Source of the DNA: Planctomycetaceae bacterium
GTDB lineage: Bacteria; Planctomycetota; Planctomycetia; Planctomycetales; Planctomycetaceae
Direction of reading: 5' to 3'
Length of the DNA: 64,000 nt
Assembly (NCBI GenBank): GCA_028284485.1
Contig: JANQRQ010000011.1
Location: 62,001-126,000, forward strand
Part shown: piece by piece, positions 1 to 8,894 of the stretch
Layout: the number at the start of each line of letters is the position of its first letter
How positions within the stretch are numbered: the stretch's first letter is position 1
Made by a program: the position numbers and the translations under genes
The notes under the pieces: model-generated
What the model was told of the DNA's origin: nothing
The model's database searches: none
The model's input: only the letters and a program-made list of their open reading frames with translations

Positions 1-94
1 GCAGGATCTGACGATAGAGTCTTGTGGATTCCTCCAGCCGCCCGGCTTGGTGGTGGGCCAACGCCATATGGAGTTGCTTAGCGACCACGGTCAT
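1..94 (-). CDS. TPR protein, N-terminal fragment cut by window edge
   Basis: Reading leftward from an ATG at 94, the first 31 codons are open to the window edge. They translate to a TPR-like start containing HHQAGRLEESTRLYRQIL, clearly paralogous to the N-termini of the next two genes (HHQAGRLDEAEKLYRDVL and HHQLGRIDQAEKLYRRIV). A strong GGAGGG ribosome binding site sits 5 nt upstream of the ATG. The ATG overlaps the TGA stop of the preceding gene in the arrangement ATGA, so translation is probably coupled. By analogy it is the third member of a tandem TPR-glycosyltransferase set, but the C-terminal domain lies outside the window. Confidence 0.8.
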   Translation of the reverse strand, partial: MTVVAKQLHMALAHHQAGRLEESTRLYRQIL

Positions 95-2730
95 GAGCAC
101 CCTCCATGTTGACTTCCGAAAGCGGGCCCAGTGCTGGTTCTGCGCGAATCGTGAATTAACGTCGAGAGCTCTGCTGCGACCTGTTCGATAACCGCAGGCC
201 AATCACCGGCGCTTGGTTGTCGAAAGAGCCGCATGCCGGGGTACCAGGGCGAATCACTGCGCTCTAATTGCCAACGCCAGTCGGGCACGAACGGTAGCAA
301 TGTCCAAACCGGTGTTCCCAGCGCGCCCGCCATATGAACCGTTGTGTTATCAATGGAGATCACCAGGTCGAGCGCGGCGATCAATGCGGCGAAGTCATCG
401 AGGTTGGCGAGCGGATCGCAGTCGGGAAGGCTCTGAATCGTGGCAAAATCGTTCTCATGCATCTTTGACAATTCGGATTGGCAGTCGCCGTACTGCAAAT
501 TGACGAACGAGGCGCCCGGTACGTTGAAGATGGGCATCCATTGCTCGAGTGTAATGGATCGCTTTCGCTTCGCATTGCGATTCTTGCCGCCCCTCCACGA
601 GATGCCGATGCGAAGCTGTGGTTTGCGTTGCAGTTGATTCTTGAAGTGGGCAATGCGCTGTTGATCGGGCTGCAGAAACCTGAAAGGAACGTCCTCATCG
701 TCGGCATTGGGGAGCACCAGCCCCGGCAGACTACCCATGGCCACCTGCAGATCGACGTTTGGAATGACCTTTCGAGAGTGGGAGTCGCGTGGGATCGGCC
801 TCGCAACAACTTGGGAATCAGGAAACGATCGTTTGAACAATGGAACCAGTCGCGTGTCGCACTCGATCACGCAGGCAGCGGTTTGCTGTAGAACCTTTGG
901 GATGCAAGCAGAGAACATGATTTCGTCGCCGACGCCTTGTTCGCCGTAAACAAGTAATTTCTGTCCGGCAAGTGTCGAACCATCCCAAGCCGGTTCCACA
1001 AAACTGCGGGGCTCGAATTCGCTCAACCAACGCGATTCGTATTCCGGCCATCCTTGTTTGAAGTTGCCCGCCAATAGCCAAGCCAACGAACGATTGAATC
1101 GAGTTTCTGCAATCCCGTCTGGATGCGACCCAGCGGCATTGCCGGCAGGTGCATTGGAACGGATGTCGTTTCCAGATTCGTCTCGTGTTGCAGTACGAGT
1201 TGCGTGTTCGATGACACGCCCATAACAATCGACGGCTCGTCCGATGTGTCCTTGCTGCTCCAATGCGACGCCAAGATTCGTACACGCTTCAATATTTTGC
1301 GGCTCGGTCGCGAGAACTCGTTCATAGCAATCGATGGCTTCGTCCAGCCGGCCGTCATCTTTGAGAGCAACACCAAGATTCGTCATTGCCCGCAAATGAT
1401 GGGGATCGAGGTTTAGGGCCTGCTTGAAATGCGAGATGGCGGATTCACATTCCCCTTGTTCGTGGAGGAGATTGGCTAAGTTGTAGTGCGCTTCCACGAA
1501 TTGCGGGTTCAGCTGCAACGCGCGATCATAACAAAGCCGAGCTTCGGCGATTCGATCTTGATCCTTGTAGGTGACTCCCAGGTTGTTGTGCGCCTCAACA
1601 TATGCCGCATCGATTTGCAGAGCTTGTTGGTAGCAATCGACAGCCAGACGCAAGTCGCCTTGGTCAGCCCGCAGATTCCCGAATGCAAACCAAGCCTTAG
1701 CGTATTGCGGCTGCATGCGAAGGGCCGACTCATAGCTGGCAATCGCGTCCCCCAGGCGTCCCAGTTTCTGCAGAGCGTCTCCACGTCGCAAATGGGCCTC
1801 GGGATTTGTATCGGTTTTGGCAATGATGCCGTCATAGCATGCCAGTGCCCGGTCATGACTGCCCGACCCCTGCAAGACGTCGCCCATTCCGAGCAACGAC
1901 TGTTCGTGATTGGGATTGTATTTGAGGACCTGCTCGTATGCGGCGATTGCGTCTTCCATTCGTCCGGCATCCCGCAAGACGGATGCCAGATTACAACCGT
2001 ACGCTGCCTTGTCCGGCTCAAGCCGTACTGCTGTTGTCAAATGGGCGAGCGCGTGGTCAGTCAGTTGATTGTTTTTGAGAAGCGTCGCCAGATTATTGTG
2101 CGCTTCGGCGAACTTCGGATCGATTTCGATTGCCGCGTCATAAGATGCACGTGCAGCGACTTCGTTACCAGAGCGGCGCTGAGACTCGGCCAGATGGTAA
2201 TAGTCGGTCGCGGTCGCGTACGGCTTGCTCGTGATCTTCTCGAATTGCTCAATCGCTGCATCAAATCGATTTTGTCTGAAATGGATCAGCCCCGCTTTGC
2301 GTTCAGCCTCAGGGTGGCCGGCGTCGCATTGCGAAGCGGTCGTAAACGACTCGAGTGCTTGATCGAGTTGCCCAAGCGATTCGTACACGCGACCCAGGTT
2401 GAAATGAGCACTGGAAAAGTGCGGATCCAATTCGACGGCGCGCAGAAAGCAGTTTCCGGCGTCGGAAAATGCGCCCAGAGCCTGATAGACCGCTCCGAGG
2501 TTGCTGTGGTAGCTGGGTGCGGAGTCGTTGTCGGCAATGGCTTGCTGGATGTGTTCGCGGGCGGACTCATAATGTTTTCGTTGCAGTGCGGCGACACCCA
2601 GCAAATGCCGAGCATCGGCGTGTCGGGAGTCGACACGTAGCACGTCACGATATAGCTTCTCCGCCTCATCAAGCCGACCGGCCTGATGGTGTTGTACGGC
2701 TTGCTGAAGCTTGTGATGTGTGAGCGCCAT
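91..2730 (-). CDS. TPR-repeat protein with C-terminal GT9-like glycosyltransferase domain
   Basis: 879 residues. The first ~550 residues are back-to-back 34-residue tetratricopeptide repeats (recurring A-x-x-x-L/Y-x-x-A-L and NNLG motifs). The last ~330 residues resemble the heptosyltransferase-like (GT9) domain found on many planctomycete and proteobacterial TPR glycosyltransferases: GEQGVGDEIMFSACIP near the domain start, GISWRGG, and the late motif DLVISIDNTTVHMAGALG. The probable role is sugar transfer to protein in the cytoplasm. Its position beside fliC/fliD/fliS suggests flagellin as a substrate, which is inference. It is paralogous to the gene upstream (2816-5542) and its stop overlaps the start of a third copy. 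The ATG at 2730 has a GGA 5 nt upstream. No catalytic assignment can be made from sequence alone. Confidence 0.85.
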   Translation of the reverse strand: MALTHHKLQQAVQHHQAGRLDEAEKLYRDVLRVDSRHADARHLLGVAALQRKHYESAREHIQQAIADNDSAPSYHSNLGAVYQALGAFSDAGNCFLRAVELDPHFSSAHFNLGRVYESLGQLDQALESFTTASQCDAGHPEAERKAGLIHFRQNRFDAAIEQFEKITSKPYATATDYYHLAESQRRSGNEVAARASYDAAIEIDPKFAEAHNNLATLLKNNQLTDHALAHLTTAVRLEPDKAAYGCNLASVLRDAGRMEDAIAAYEQVLKYNPNHEQSLLGMGDVLQGSGSHDRALACYDGIIAKTDTNPEAHLRRGDALQKLGRLGDAIASYESALRMQPQYAKAWFAFGNLRADQGDLRLAVDCYQQALQIDAAYVEAHNNLGVTYKDQDRIAEARLCYDRALQLNPQFVEAHYNLANLLHEQGECESAISHFKQALNLDPHHLRAMTNLGVALKDDGRLDEAIDCYERVLATEPQNIEACTNLGVALEQQGHIGRAVDCYGRVIEHATRTATRDESGNDIRSNAPAGNAAGSHPDGIAETRFNRSLAWLLAGNFKQGWPEYESRWLSEFEPRSFVEPAWDGSTLAGQKLLVYGEQGVGDEIMFSACIPKVLQQTAACVIECDTRLVPLFKRSFPDSQVVARPIPRDSHSRKVIPNVDLQVAMGSLPGLVLPNADDEDVPFRFLQPDQQRIAHFKNQLQRKPQLRIGISWRGGKNRNAKRKRSITLEQWMPIFNVPGASFVNLQYGDCQSELSKMHENDFATIQSLPDCDPLANLDDFAALIAALDLVISIDNTTVHMAGALGTPVWTLLPFVPDWRWQLERSDSPWYPGMRLFRQPSAGDWPAVIEQVAAELSTLIHDSRRTSTGPAFGSQHGGCS

Positions 2731-2815
2731 CGTTCCGTCGAGGCGAATTACGGGTAGTCAAAGAGCGAACGCCGCAGCTCTCCTAGGGTCGCCTGGCTGC
2801 GGCCGCCGGTTTCAG

Positions 2816-5542
2816 CTAAGTGGCTGGGTGATTCTCCTGTCGGATTGTCAGTTGTCGAGCAACATCGTCGATTACAGGTTGCCACTCTCCGAGTTCGTGT
2901 TGCCGAAACAGATGCACGGAGGAATACCACAGCGAATCTTCGCCGCCACGTTGCCACCGCCAATCTGAAGCAGCCGATAACAAGGCCCAAACCGGCACTC
3001 CAACGGCGCCGGCCATATGCACTGTCGTATTATCGACCGAGATGACGAGGTCAAGGGCGGCGACTTGGGCGGCGAAATCATCGAGGTCGCCGAGCGAATT
3101 GGTATCGTCCCAATCGTGAATCGCGACCCCCGATTCGTTCTGCAGTTTTTGGATCTCGTCTGCGCAGTCTCCGTACTGCAAATTGACGAAGGCAATATTG
3201 GACTGCGAGAAAACGGGTCCCCAACGATCGAGGTCGATTGATCGGAGCAGGCGTGTTTCCTCGGTTTTGCCACCGCGCCACGATATGCCGACTGTCAAAG
3301 CGCCTCCCAGCGCCTGGTATCGGTCCTGCCAGACTTTCAGGCGTTCGGCATCGGGTTTGAGAAACTGATCCGGACGCAGAAACTCTTCTGTGGAATGGCG
3401 GAATTGTTCAGCGAGTGAGACGAATGACGCCTGGCAGTCAATTTCTTTTGCGAATCTGTAGAACTCCGGATGATGATCGATCGGTCGAGCAAAGACTTGC
3501 ACCTCGGGAAACGATCGTGCAAACAAAGATCGGAGTCGCTCATTGCATTCGACAATGCAGCGGTCGGCCCGCGTAATCGCCTCGGGCAGAAGTGACGCGA
3601 ACATGATCTCGTCGCCAATTCCCTGTTCGGCGAATAGCAAAATCGTCTTGCCGTCGAGTGATGATCCGTCCCAAGTCGGTTGGCGGAAGTGTCGGCGCGA
3701 TTGCTCTTTGACATCCCAGCGTGCGTCATACTCGGGCCAACCGCGTTCGAACTGGCCGTCGGAAAGCCAGTCGAGCGCGCGATTCAAGCGGGCTTCCGGA
3801 AACTCGGGGTCGAGTTCCAGCGCTTTGGCGTTCCAGCGGTGGGCAGTTTCCAAATCACCGAGTCGGGAATGTGCCAGTCCCAAGTTGCTGTAAGCCTCGA
3901 CAAATTGGGGTTTGTGTTCGAGTGCCCGCTCGTAGCAGGCGATGGCATCGTGGTATCGCCCCTGTTGTTTCAAGGCGATACCGAGGTTGTTCTGCGCTTC
4001 GGGGAATGTCGGATCGATTTCGACGGCACGTTGAAAACAGGCTCGTGCCTCGTCACGTCGGCCTCGATCACGCAAAAGGATCCCGAGGTTGTAATGCGCT
4101 GGGGCCAATTGCGGATTCGCGGCAATGGCCCGCTGATAAGATTGCTCGGCTTTTTCGGTTTGGTCCTGAATCATGCGCAAGATCGCGAGATTCATATGCG
4201 CTTCGGCGTAATCCGGATTGCATTGCAGTGCCTGCTCGCAGCATGCTGCCGCCTCGTCGAAACGGCCGAGTTGACGGTAGACGGTGGAAAGATTGCTGTG
4301 GGCCTCGACGTAATCGGGGTCGATTCTGAGGGCTTGCTGGTAACTCGCGATCGATTCTTCAAGTTGTCCGCAAGACTTTAGCGCGATCGCACGCCCGAAG
4401 TGCGCCACGGCCATCTCGGGAGACGCGAGGATCGCTTGGTCGTAAGCGGCGATCGCTTTTTCATGCTGGCCCAAAGTTTCGTAAACGTTTGCAAGATTCG
4501 TGTTGGCGGCAGCATGATTGGGGTTTAATGCCAACAGTTGTTGGAATCGTTCGATCGCCGGTTGAAAAGAATGGAGTAGCGCGTGAAGGTTGCCAATACG
4601 AAATAGTGCTTGCTGATCGTTTGGTTTGGCATCCAACAATGCCTCGTAGACTTTGACTGCCTCCTGGTGTTGTTCGAGCTTTTTTAGTGCGTTCGCCAGA
4701 TTATGAAGAAGATCAGTTTGCTGAGGCGCGTAGCGGACTGCTTTGCGGAAACACTCTAAAGCTTTTTCATATTCTCCAAGTAGTTCCAAGGCCGTTCCGA
4801 GATTGTTATGCGATTCGGCATTGTCTGCTTGCAACTCGATCGCATTCGAAAAGCATTGGCAGGCTTCGACGTGCTCGCCCAGTTCGAGCAGGGCTGTTCC
4901 CAGGTTATTATGTAGTTCCGCCATGCGCGGCTTGAGTCGAATGGCTTCGCGATACCGTTCGATGGCTTCCGTCAAAAGCCCCTTGGTTCGCAAGGCATTG
5001 CCGAGGTTGTAGTGGGCAGCGGCAAAACTCGGTTTCGCTTCGATGGCCTTTTTGAAGCAGGAAATGGCTTCGTCAGTTTCGCCTAACAGGTTTTTCAGCC
5101 GGCCGAGGTTGTTAAACGCGTCGGGGAACTGGGGATTGGCGCGGAGGGCGGATTCGTAACATGTGACGGCCTGTTCCAGGTCGCCGCACGATTCCAGCGT
5201 CATAGCGAGATTGTAATGTGGCCCCGGTAGTTCCGGCGAAATGTGAATGGCCTTGCGGAAACAAGAGACGGCTTGATCAATGCGTCCCAACCCACGGTAT
5301 GCGGCGCCCAAGTTGCAGTGAAAAAGGGCAGAGTTGCCATTGATCGAAATCGCGCGACGAATGTAATCGACGGCTGTCTTGTTACGATCTTGTTGGTGGG
5401 CAGCAACACCGAGAAGATGTAAAGCGTCAGCCTGCCGGGGATCGATGCGAACGATTCTTCGATAAAGTTTCTCGGCCTGATCGATACGACCCAATTGGTG
5501 ATGCTTGAGTGCTTTTTGCAATGTATCAGAGATTGTTGGCAT
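2816..5542 (-). CDS. TPR-repeat protein with C-terminal GT9-like glycosyltransferase domain (paralogue)
   Basis: About 908 residues from the chosen ATG (MPTISDTLQKALKHHQ). An upstream in-frame ATG at 5605 would overlap the preceding gene and adds an arginine-rich stretch unlike the paralogues, so I prefer 5542. About 16 TPR units fill the first ~580 residues. The C-terminal part carries GEQGIGDEIMF-type and GISWRGG motifs (here AEQGIGDEIMFASLLPEA) and SVDNTTVHMAGAVG, matching the downstream paralogue. This indicates a tandem duplication. Likely a cytoplasmic protein glycosyltransferase acting with its neighbours, possibly on flagellin. It sits 52 bp downstream of the GT29-like gene and 85 bp upstream of the next TPR gene, so one leftward operon is likely. 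Confidence 0.85.
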   Translation of the reverse strand: MPTISDTLQKALKHHQLGRIDQAEKLYRRIVRIDPRQADALHLLGVAAHQQDRNKTAVDYIRRAISINGNSALFHCNLGAAYRGLGRIDQAVSCFRKAIHISPELPGPHYNLAMTLESCGDLEQAVTCYESALRANPQFPDAFNNLGRLKNLLGETDEAISCFKKAIEAKPSFAAAHYNLGNALRTKGLLTEAIERYREAIRLKPRMAELHNNLGTALLELGEHVEACQCFSNAIELQADNAESHNNLGTALELLGEYEKALECFRKAVRYAPQQTDLLHNLANALKKLEQHQEAVKVYEALLDAKPNDQQALFRIGNLHALLHSFQPAIERFQQLLALNPNHAAANTNLANVYETLGQHEKAIAAYDQAILASPEMAVAHFGRAIALKSCGQLEESIASYQQALRIDPDYVEAHSNLSTVYRQLGRFDEAAACCEQALQCNPDYAEAHMNLAILRMIQDQTEKAEQSYQRAIAANPQLAPAHYNLGILLRDRGRRDEARACFQRAVEIDPTFPEAQNNLGIALKQQGRYHDAIACYERALEHKPQFVEAYSNLGLAHSRLGDLETAHRWNAKALELDPEFPEARLNRALDWLSDGQFERGWPEYDARWDVKEQSRRHFRQPTWDGSSLDGKTILLFAEQGIGDEIMFASLLPEAITRADRCIVECNERLRSLFARSFPEVQVFARPIDHHPEFYRFAKEIDCQASFVSLAEQFRHSTEEFLRPDQFLKPDAERLKVWQDRYQALGGALTVGISWRGGKTEETRLLRSIDLDRWGPVFSQSNIAFVNLQYGDCADEIQKLQNESGVAIHDWDDTNSLGDLDDFAAQVAALDLVISVDNTTVHMAGAVGVPVWALLSAASDWRWQRGGEDSLWYSSVHLFRQHELGEWQPVIDDVARQLTIRQENHPAT

Positions 5543-5594
5543 GATGACTCGCTGTCGGAGGCGGAGACTCCGGTATGAAGGACGACGCAGCCGG

Positions 5595-6152
5595 TTAGCT
5601 GGCAATCAATGAGATGTTATGAAATTGTTGGGATAGTTCGCTGATATATTGCTCTTCAAAGTGCGGAACATGTGGACCGATATGCGAACGTTCGATGTAC
5701 CACGTTTTGGTTTTCCAGAAATCGAATCCGAACAGGCCCACTGCACGGTAATTCGTCTGGCGTACAATGAAATCGATCATCATGCACCCGGTTGAAGGGC
5801 GTGAACCAACGCGATCGTACAGTTCGCACCACGACTGCTCGTCGTGGATGTAAGCCACCTCTTTGAGGTAGGGCGACATAATCTCTCGCTTGGGGGTCAT
5901 CCACATAATGAATTCGGGGTGAAAACACTTTTCGATGTCGTATTGGCTAAGTGCTAATGCCAGTGCCAAGATGTCGGTACGGGAGCCGAGCGCTTTGCGA
6001 CGGCCGAGGGGAATCCCGCAATTGATGCGGATGACGGCATCGAAGGCATCAATGGCCTCGCCATGGCGTTCCCGGAGCAGGCTTTCCGAATTGCCGATAA
6101 TGGCGATCGTCTTGTCTTCCAGAAAAGATTGAATCTCCGCCAATGTCGTCAT
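5595..6152 (-). CDS. GT29 (sialyltransferase)-like glycosyltransferase
   Basis: 185 residues from MTTLAEIQ. I chose this ATG over the one 7 codons upstream because AGAGGA lies 6 nt before it. The N-terminal IAIIGNSESLL followed by DAVIRINCG and GSRTDIL matches the order of the sialylmotif-L region of family GT29. Later, RPSTGCMMIDF, GLFGFDFWKT and a HxxHFEEQY stretch match the S-motif region and the His/Glu of the VS motif. No signal peptide or membrane segment is visible, so it should act in the cytoplasm. It starts a leftward operon with the TPR glycosyltransferases and is divergent from fliC, which suggests modification of flagellin with a nonulosonic-acid-type sugar. The family call comes from motifs only; donor and acceptor are unknown. 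Confidence 0.65.
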   Translation of the reverse strand: MTTLAEIQSFLEDKTIAIIGNSESLLRERHGEAIDAFDAVIRINCGIPLGRRKALGSRTDILALALALSQYDIEKCFHPEFIMWMTPKREIMSPYLKEVAYIHDEQSWCELYDRVGSRPSTGCMMIDFIVRQTNYRAVGLFGFDFWKTKTWYIERSHIGPHVPHFEEQYISELSQQFHNISLIAS

Positions 6153-6777
6153 GTTGGTTCCTCTGGATGGCATCCCGGGGCTTTCAGGCGTTGCCGGTGG
6201 TACCAGTTTTGACGGTACGACTGCGCACTTTTGCTAAGGCTCTCAGTGGTGAATCGACCAAATAATCGTTGCGACCTTGATAAATCCGACCTGGATATTT
6301 TGAGAAATCGCGATGAGACAAATTTGGACCAAAAGATCTGCACATGAGCTCGGCGTGTGTCGAAGAGAATTGACACACTGTAACTTGAATCACAGAAGCC
6401 ACTTAGTGGTGGATGTCGAAGGGTGCCACAGGTGAGGTTTTCCGGAATCTCCCCTCAAATACCCCAGATTCACAAGTTTTTTTATTTTGCCTAAAGCTGC
6501 TGTGTTTGGGTGGACGATACCGTTCCGTGAGAAGGCGAAATGCATGCGCATGAACCGCCGGTTTTCCGGTTTCGGCGCAGTAGGGCGTCCTTTGAGAGAC
6601 AGCGTCCTTTGAGGGTGAGGGTCTCACCGCTTAAAGAAAACTCGCTCATACGGTGGATGCGTTTGGGCAGGACTTGATCAAACGGAGTCGGACAAAAAGA
6701 CACTAATTGCAAATGATTCAAGCTGCCCCGAACGAGTTTATCGGGACGGTTAGCAAACTCAGGAAAGGCTGACTGCC
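6153..6777. promoter_or_regulatory. Divergent intergenic region between glycosylation operon and fliC, with inverted repeat
   Basis: A 625-bp gap between divergent transcripts, so it must hold both promoters. A perfect inverted repeat GTGTGTC-N10-GACACAC lies at 6355-6378 and could be an operator or a hairpin. A weak sigma-28-like match (TAAA, 17 nt, GACGATAC) lies near 6490-6520. AGGAAAGG lies about 10 nt before the fliC ATG. No convincing open reading frame is present. Confidence 0.35.
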
Positions 6778-8583
6778 ATGACGAGAATTAATACCAACGT
6801 TGCCTCGCTTCGAGGTTTACGTTCGTTAAACCGCGCCAACCAGGCCTTGGATACATCGCTCGCCCGTCTCTCGACTGGTTTGCAGATTAACTCGGGCAAA
6901 GACAATCCTTCCGGATTGATCGCCGGCGAGACTCTGCGAGCTCAGATCACGACGATCGAACAATCGATCAGCAACAGTACCCGTGCGAACAACGTGATTT
7001 CGACGGCTGACGCCGCTTTGGGCGAAGTCAGCGGACTGTTGAACCAGATTCGTGGTTTGGTCCAGGAAGGATTGAACGACGGTGCACTTTCCCAAAACGA
7101 AATTGAAGCGAATCAACTTCAGATTGATGCTGCTTTGTCGGCCATCAATCGTATTTCTGCGAACACCACTTTTGCCGGCGACAAGCTGATCGACGGTAGC
7201 CAGGCGTTTCGTACGGAGCAGACTGCCGGCGATGCTGCAGAACTCAACGATCTTCAAATCAACAGTGCTGTTTTCGCGGGAACGAGTGGTCAGGTTTTGA
7301 TCGATGCGGAAGTGACGACGGCCGCCACGCAAGGCTCGCTGACCTACGACTTCGTATCGGGCGGATTGGCTTCGGATACCACATTGGAAATCGGTGGATC
7401 ACAAGGTACCGACGTGGTGTTTCTTGGTGCCGGAAGTTCTCTCGACAACATCGTCTCAGCCATTTCGGCATTGTCCGACGTGACTGGCGTTGAAGTCAGC
7501 AAGACGGATGCCGTCGCTGCTTCCGGTAGTGTTGCCAGTACCGGATCGACCAACGACTTAACCTTGGCCGACATTCGCGTTGGCTCAGGCGATCAAGGTT
7601 CATTTACCCAAGATATTCAAGTCACGTATGCCGATCCGGGGACGTCCAATGCGGCATTGTCGGTTTCGTATGACGACACCGGTGCCGACATTGTCATCAC
7701 GGTCAACCTCGCAACCGGTGGTGCCGGGTCGATTACATCGACGGCTGCCGAAGTCGCTTCTGCCATTAATGCCGATGCCAGTGCCAGTGCTGTCGTTTCG
7801 GTAGCGGCTGAAGGTGCTGGAACCGGTGTTGTGGAAGCCGGTGCAAGCGGTACCACCAGTGGTGGAGCCGACGGTTTCCTGACGATTCAAAGTAGTGATT
7901 TCGGTTCCGATGAGTTCGTTGATATCAACGTTCTACAGGGCACATTCGCGACGACGCTCGACGGAAGTACCGCCGCGACGCGAAGCGAAGGGACCGACAT
8001 CGAGGCCATTATTAACGGTCAGTCGGCTCAAGGTCGTGGTCTGCGTGCCAGCATAACAACATTGCAGGTCGACGCGGCTCTGACGTTCGAAGCGACGGCG
8101 AATACCGCAGGAACAACGACGGCCGTTACGGTTGTCGGTGGCGGATCGCTGTTCCAGATCGGCCAGGAAGTTAACGCGGCTGGCCAAATCAGCATCGGAA
8201 TCGAAGCCGTCAACACGGCCCGACTCGGTGGTGTGAGTGGAAAGCTGTTCGAATTGAGCACATCCGGTGGTAAGAGCCTGCTCGATGTCAGTTCTTCGAA
8301 TCCTGGTTCCGGCCTGGTTTCGATCATTGATGAGGCCATCAATCGAGTAACCTCGCTTCGTGGTCGATTGGGAGCCTTGCAGAAGAACGTGATCGAGACG
8401 AACATCTCGACCCTCGGTGTGGCGTTGGAAAACATCACCGAAGCTCGAAGCCAGATCGTTGATACGGACTTCGCTCAGGAAACGGCCAACTTGACCAGAT
8501 CCCAGATTCTGAGTCAATCGGGTCTGTCAACCTTGGCGATTGCCAACCAGAATCCGTCACAGGTTCTCAGTCTCCTCGGATAA
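6778..8583 (+). CDS. fliC: Flagellin
   Basis: 601 residues. The N-terminus (MTRINTNVASLRGLRSLNRANQALDTSL...) and the C-terminus (SQIVDTDFAQETANLTRSQILSQSGLSTLAIANQ) are the canonical D0/D1 coiled-coil halves of flagellin. Between them, residues ~150-480 form an enlarged, Thr/Ser/Gly/Ala-rich surface region (D2/D3-like) that is a plausible glycosylation target. The protein is exported by the flagellar type III apparatus and polymerises into the filament. A rho-independent terminator follows the stop, so it is probably its own transcript with fliD started separately. The start is supported by AGGAAAGG upstream and by the family's fixed N-terminus. Confidence 0.97.
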   Translation: MTRINTNVASLRGLRSLNRANQALDTSLARLSTGLQINSGKDNPSGLIAGETLRAQITTIEQSISNSTRANNVISTADAALGEVSGLLNQIRGLVQEGLNDGALSQNEIEANQLQIDAALSAINRISANTTFAGDKLIDGSQAFRTEQTAGDAAELNDLQINSAVFAGTSGQVLIDAEVTTAATQGSLTYDFVSGGLASDTTLEIGGSQGTDVVFLGAGSSLDNIVSAISALSDVTGVEVSKTDAVAASGSVASTGSTNDLTLADIRVGSGDQGSFTQDIQVTYADPGTSNAALSVSYDDTGADIVITVNLATGGAGSITSTAAEVASAINADASASAVVSVAAEGAGTGVVEAGASGTTSGGADGFLTIQSSDFGSDEFVDINVLQGTFATTLDGSTAATRSEGTDIEAIINGQSAQGRGLRASITTLQVDAALTFEATANTAGTTTAVTVVGGGSLFQIGQEVNAAGQISIGIEAVNTARLGGVSGKLFELSTSGGKSLLDVSSSNPGSGLVSIIDEAINRVTSLRGRLGALQKNVIETNISTLGVALENITEARSQIVDTDFAQETANLTRSQILSQSGLSTLAIANQNPSQVLSLLG

Positions 8584-8652
8584 TCCGCGCCGGAGACGAG
8601 TCGGGGATCAACGCCGTAATGGCGTGATCTCCACTGACGGTGATTGAGTTTC

Positions 8653-8694
8653 AAACGGCGCCATTCGCAAATCTGCGGTGGCGCCGTTTCTTTT
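8653..8694 (+). terminator. Rho-independent terminator after fliC
   Basis: Perfect 10-bp stem AAACGGCGCC (8653-8662) with GGCGCCGTTT (8680-8689) and a 17-nt loop, followed by CTTTTC. It is 70 bp after the fliC stop and codirectional. Confidence 0.8.
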
Positions 8695-8733
8695 CGCGCA
8701 CTTCATGCGTTTTCCAGGCGGATTCCTGGTCAT

Positions 8734-8838
8734 TCGAGTGATTGACTTTTTCTCGCGGGCGTTTCTGGCTTGTGGGAGCCGGCATTCGTAGAACAAACCG
8801 CGTTTGTCTCGGCCACAAGTCCGCGAAACACTCTGTAG
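8734..8838 (+). repeat. Dispersed ~105-bp 3'-UTR repeat, copy 1
   Basis: Member of a family of ten in this window. Oriented as TAGAGCGG...CTGTAG, it lies 150 bp after the fliC stop and codirectional with it, just upstream of fliD. This copy is diverged: the first triplet is not TAG, and the last hairpin (consensus CAGCGTAATACGCTG) is degraded, while the TTTTTCTCG-GGGCGTTTCTGGCT core is intact. Confidence 0.8.
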
Positions 8839-8856
8839 CCCGGCTTTAATTCAATT

Positions 8857-8884
8857 TAAGAGAATCGGTAGATTCTGCCGATAT
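8857..8884 (+). promoter_or_regulatory. Possible sigma-28-type promoter of fliD with embedded inverted repeat
   Basis: TAAG (8857-8860), 16 nt, then GCCGATAT (8877-8884) resembles the FliA consensus TAAA-N15-GCCGATAA. The 16-nt spacer is itself an inverted repeat, AGAATC-GGTA-GATTCT. The -10 element lies only 10 nt before the ATG, so a transcript from it would have almost no leader. That makes the call tentative. Confidence 0.3.
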
Positions 8885-8894
8885 TACGAGAAGC

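Noticed and set aside
1486-2640. 384-codon rightward frame
   Set aside because: Antisense shadow of the TPR gene. The TPR repeats give it a false repeat pattern.
3680-4381. Rightward frames opposite the second TPR gene
   Set aside because: Shadow frames; composition follows the complementary TPR codons.
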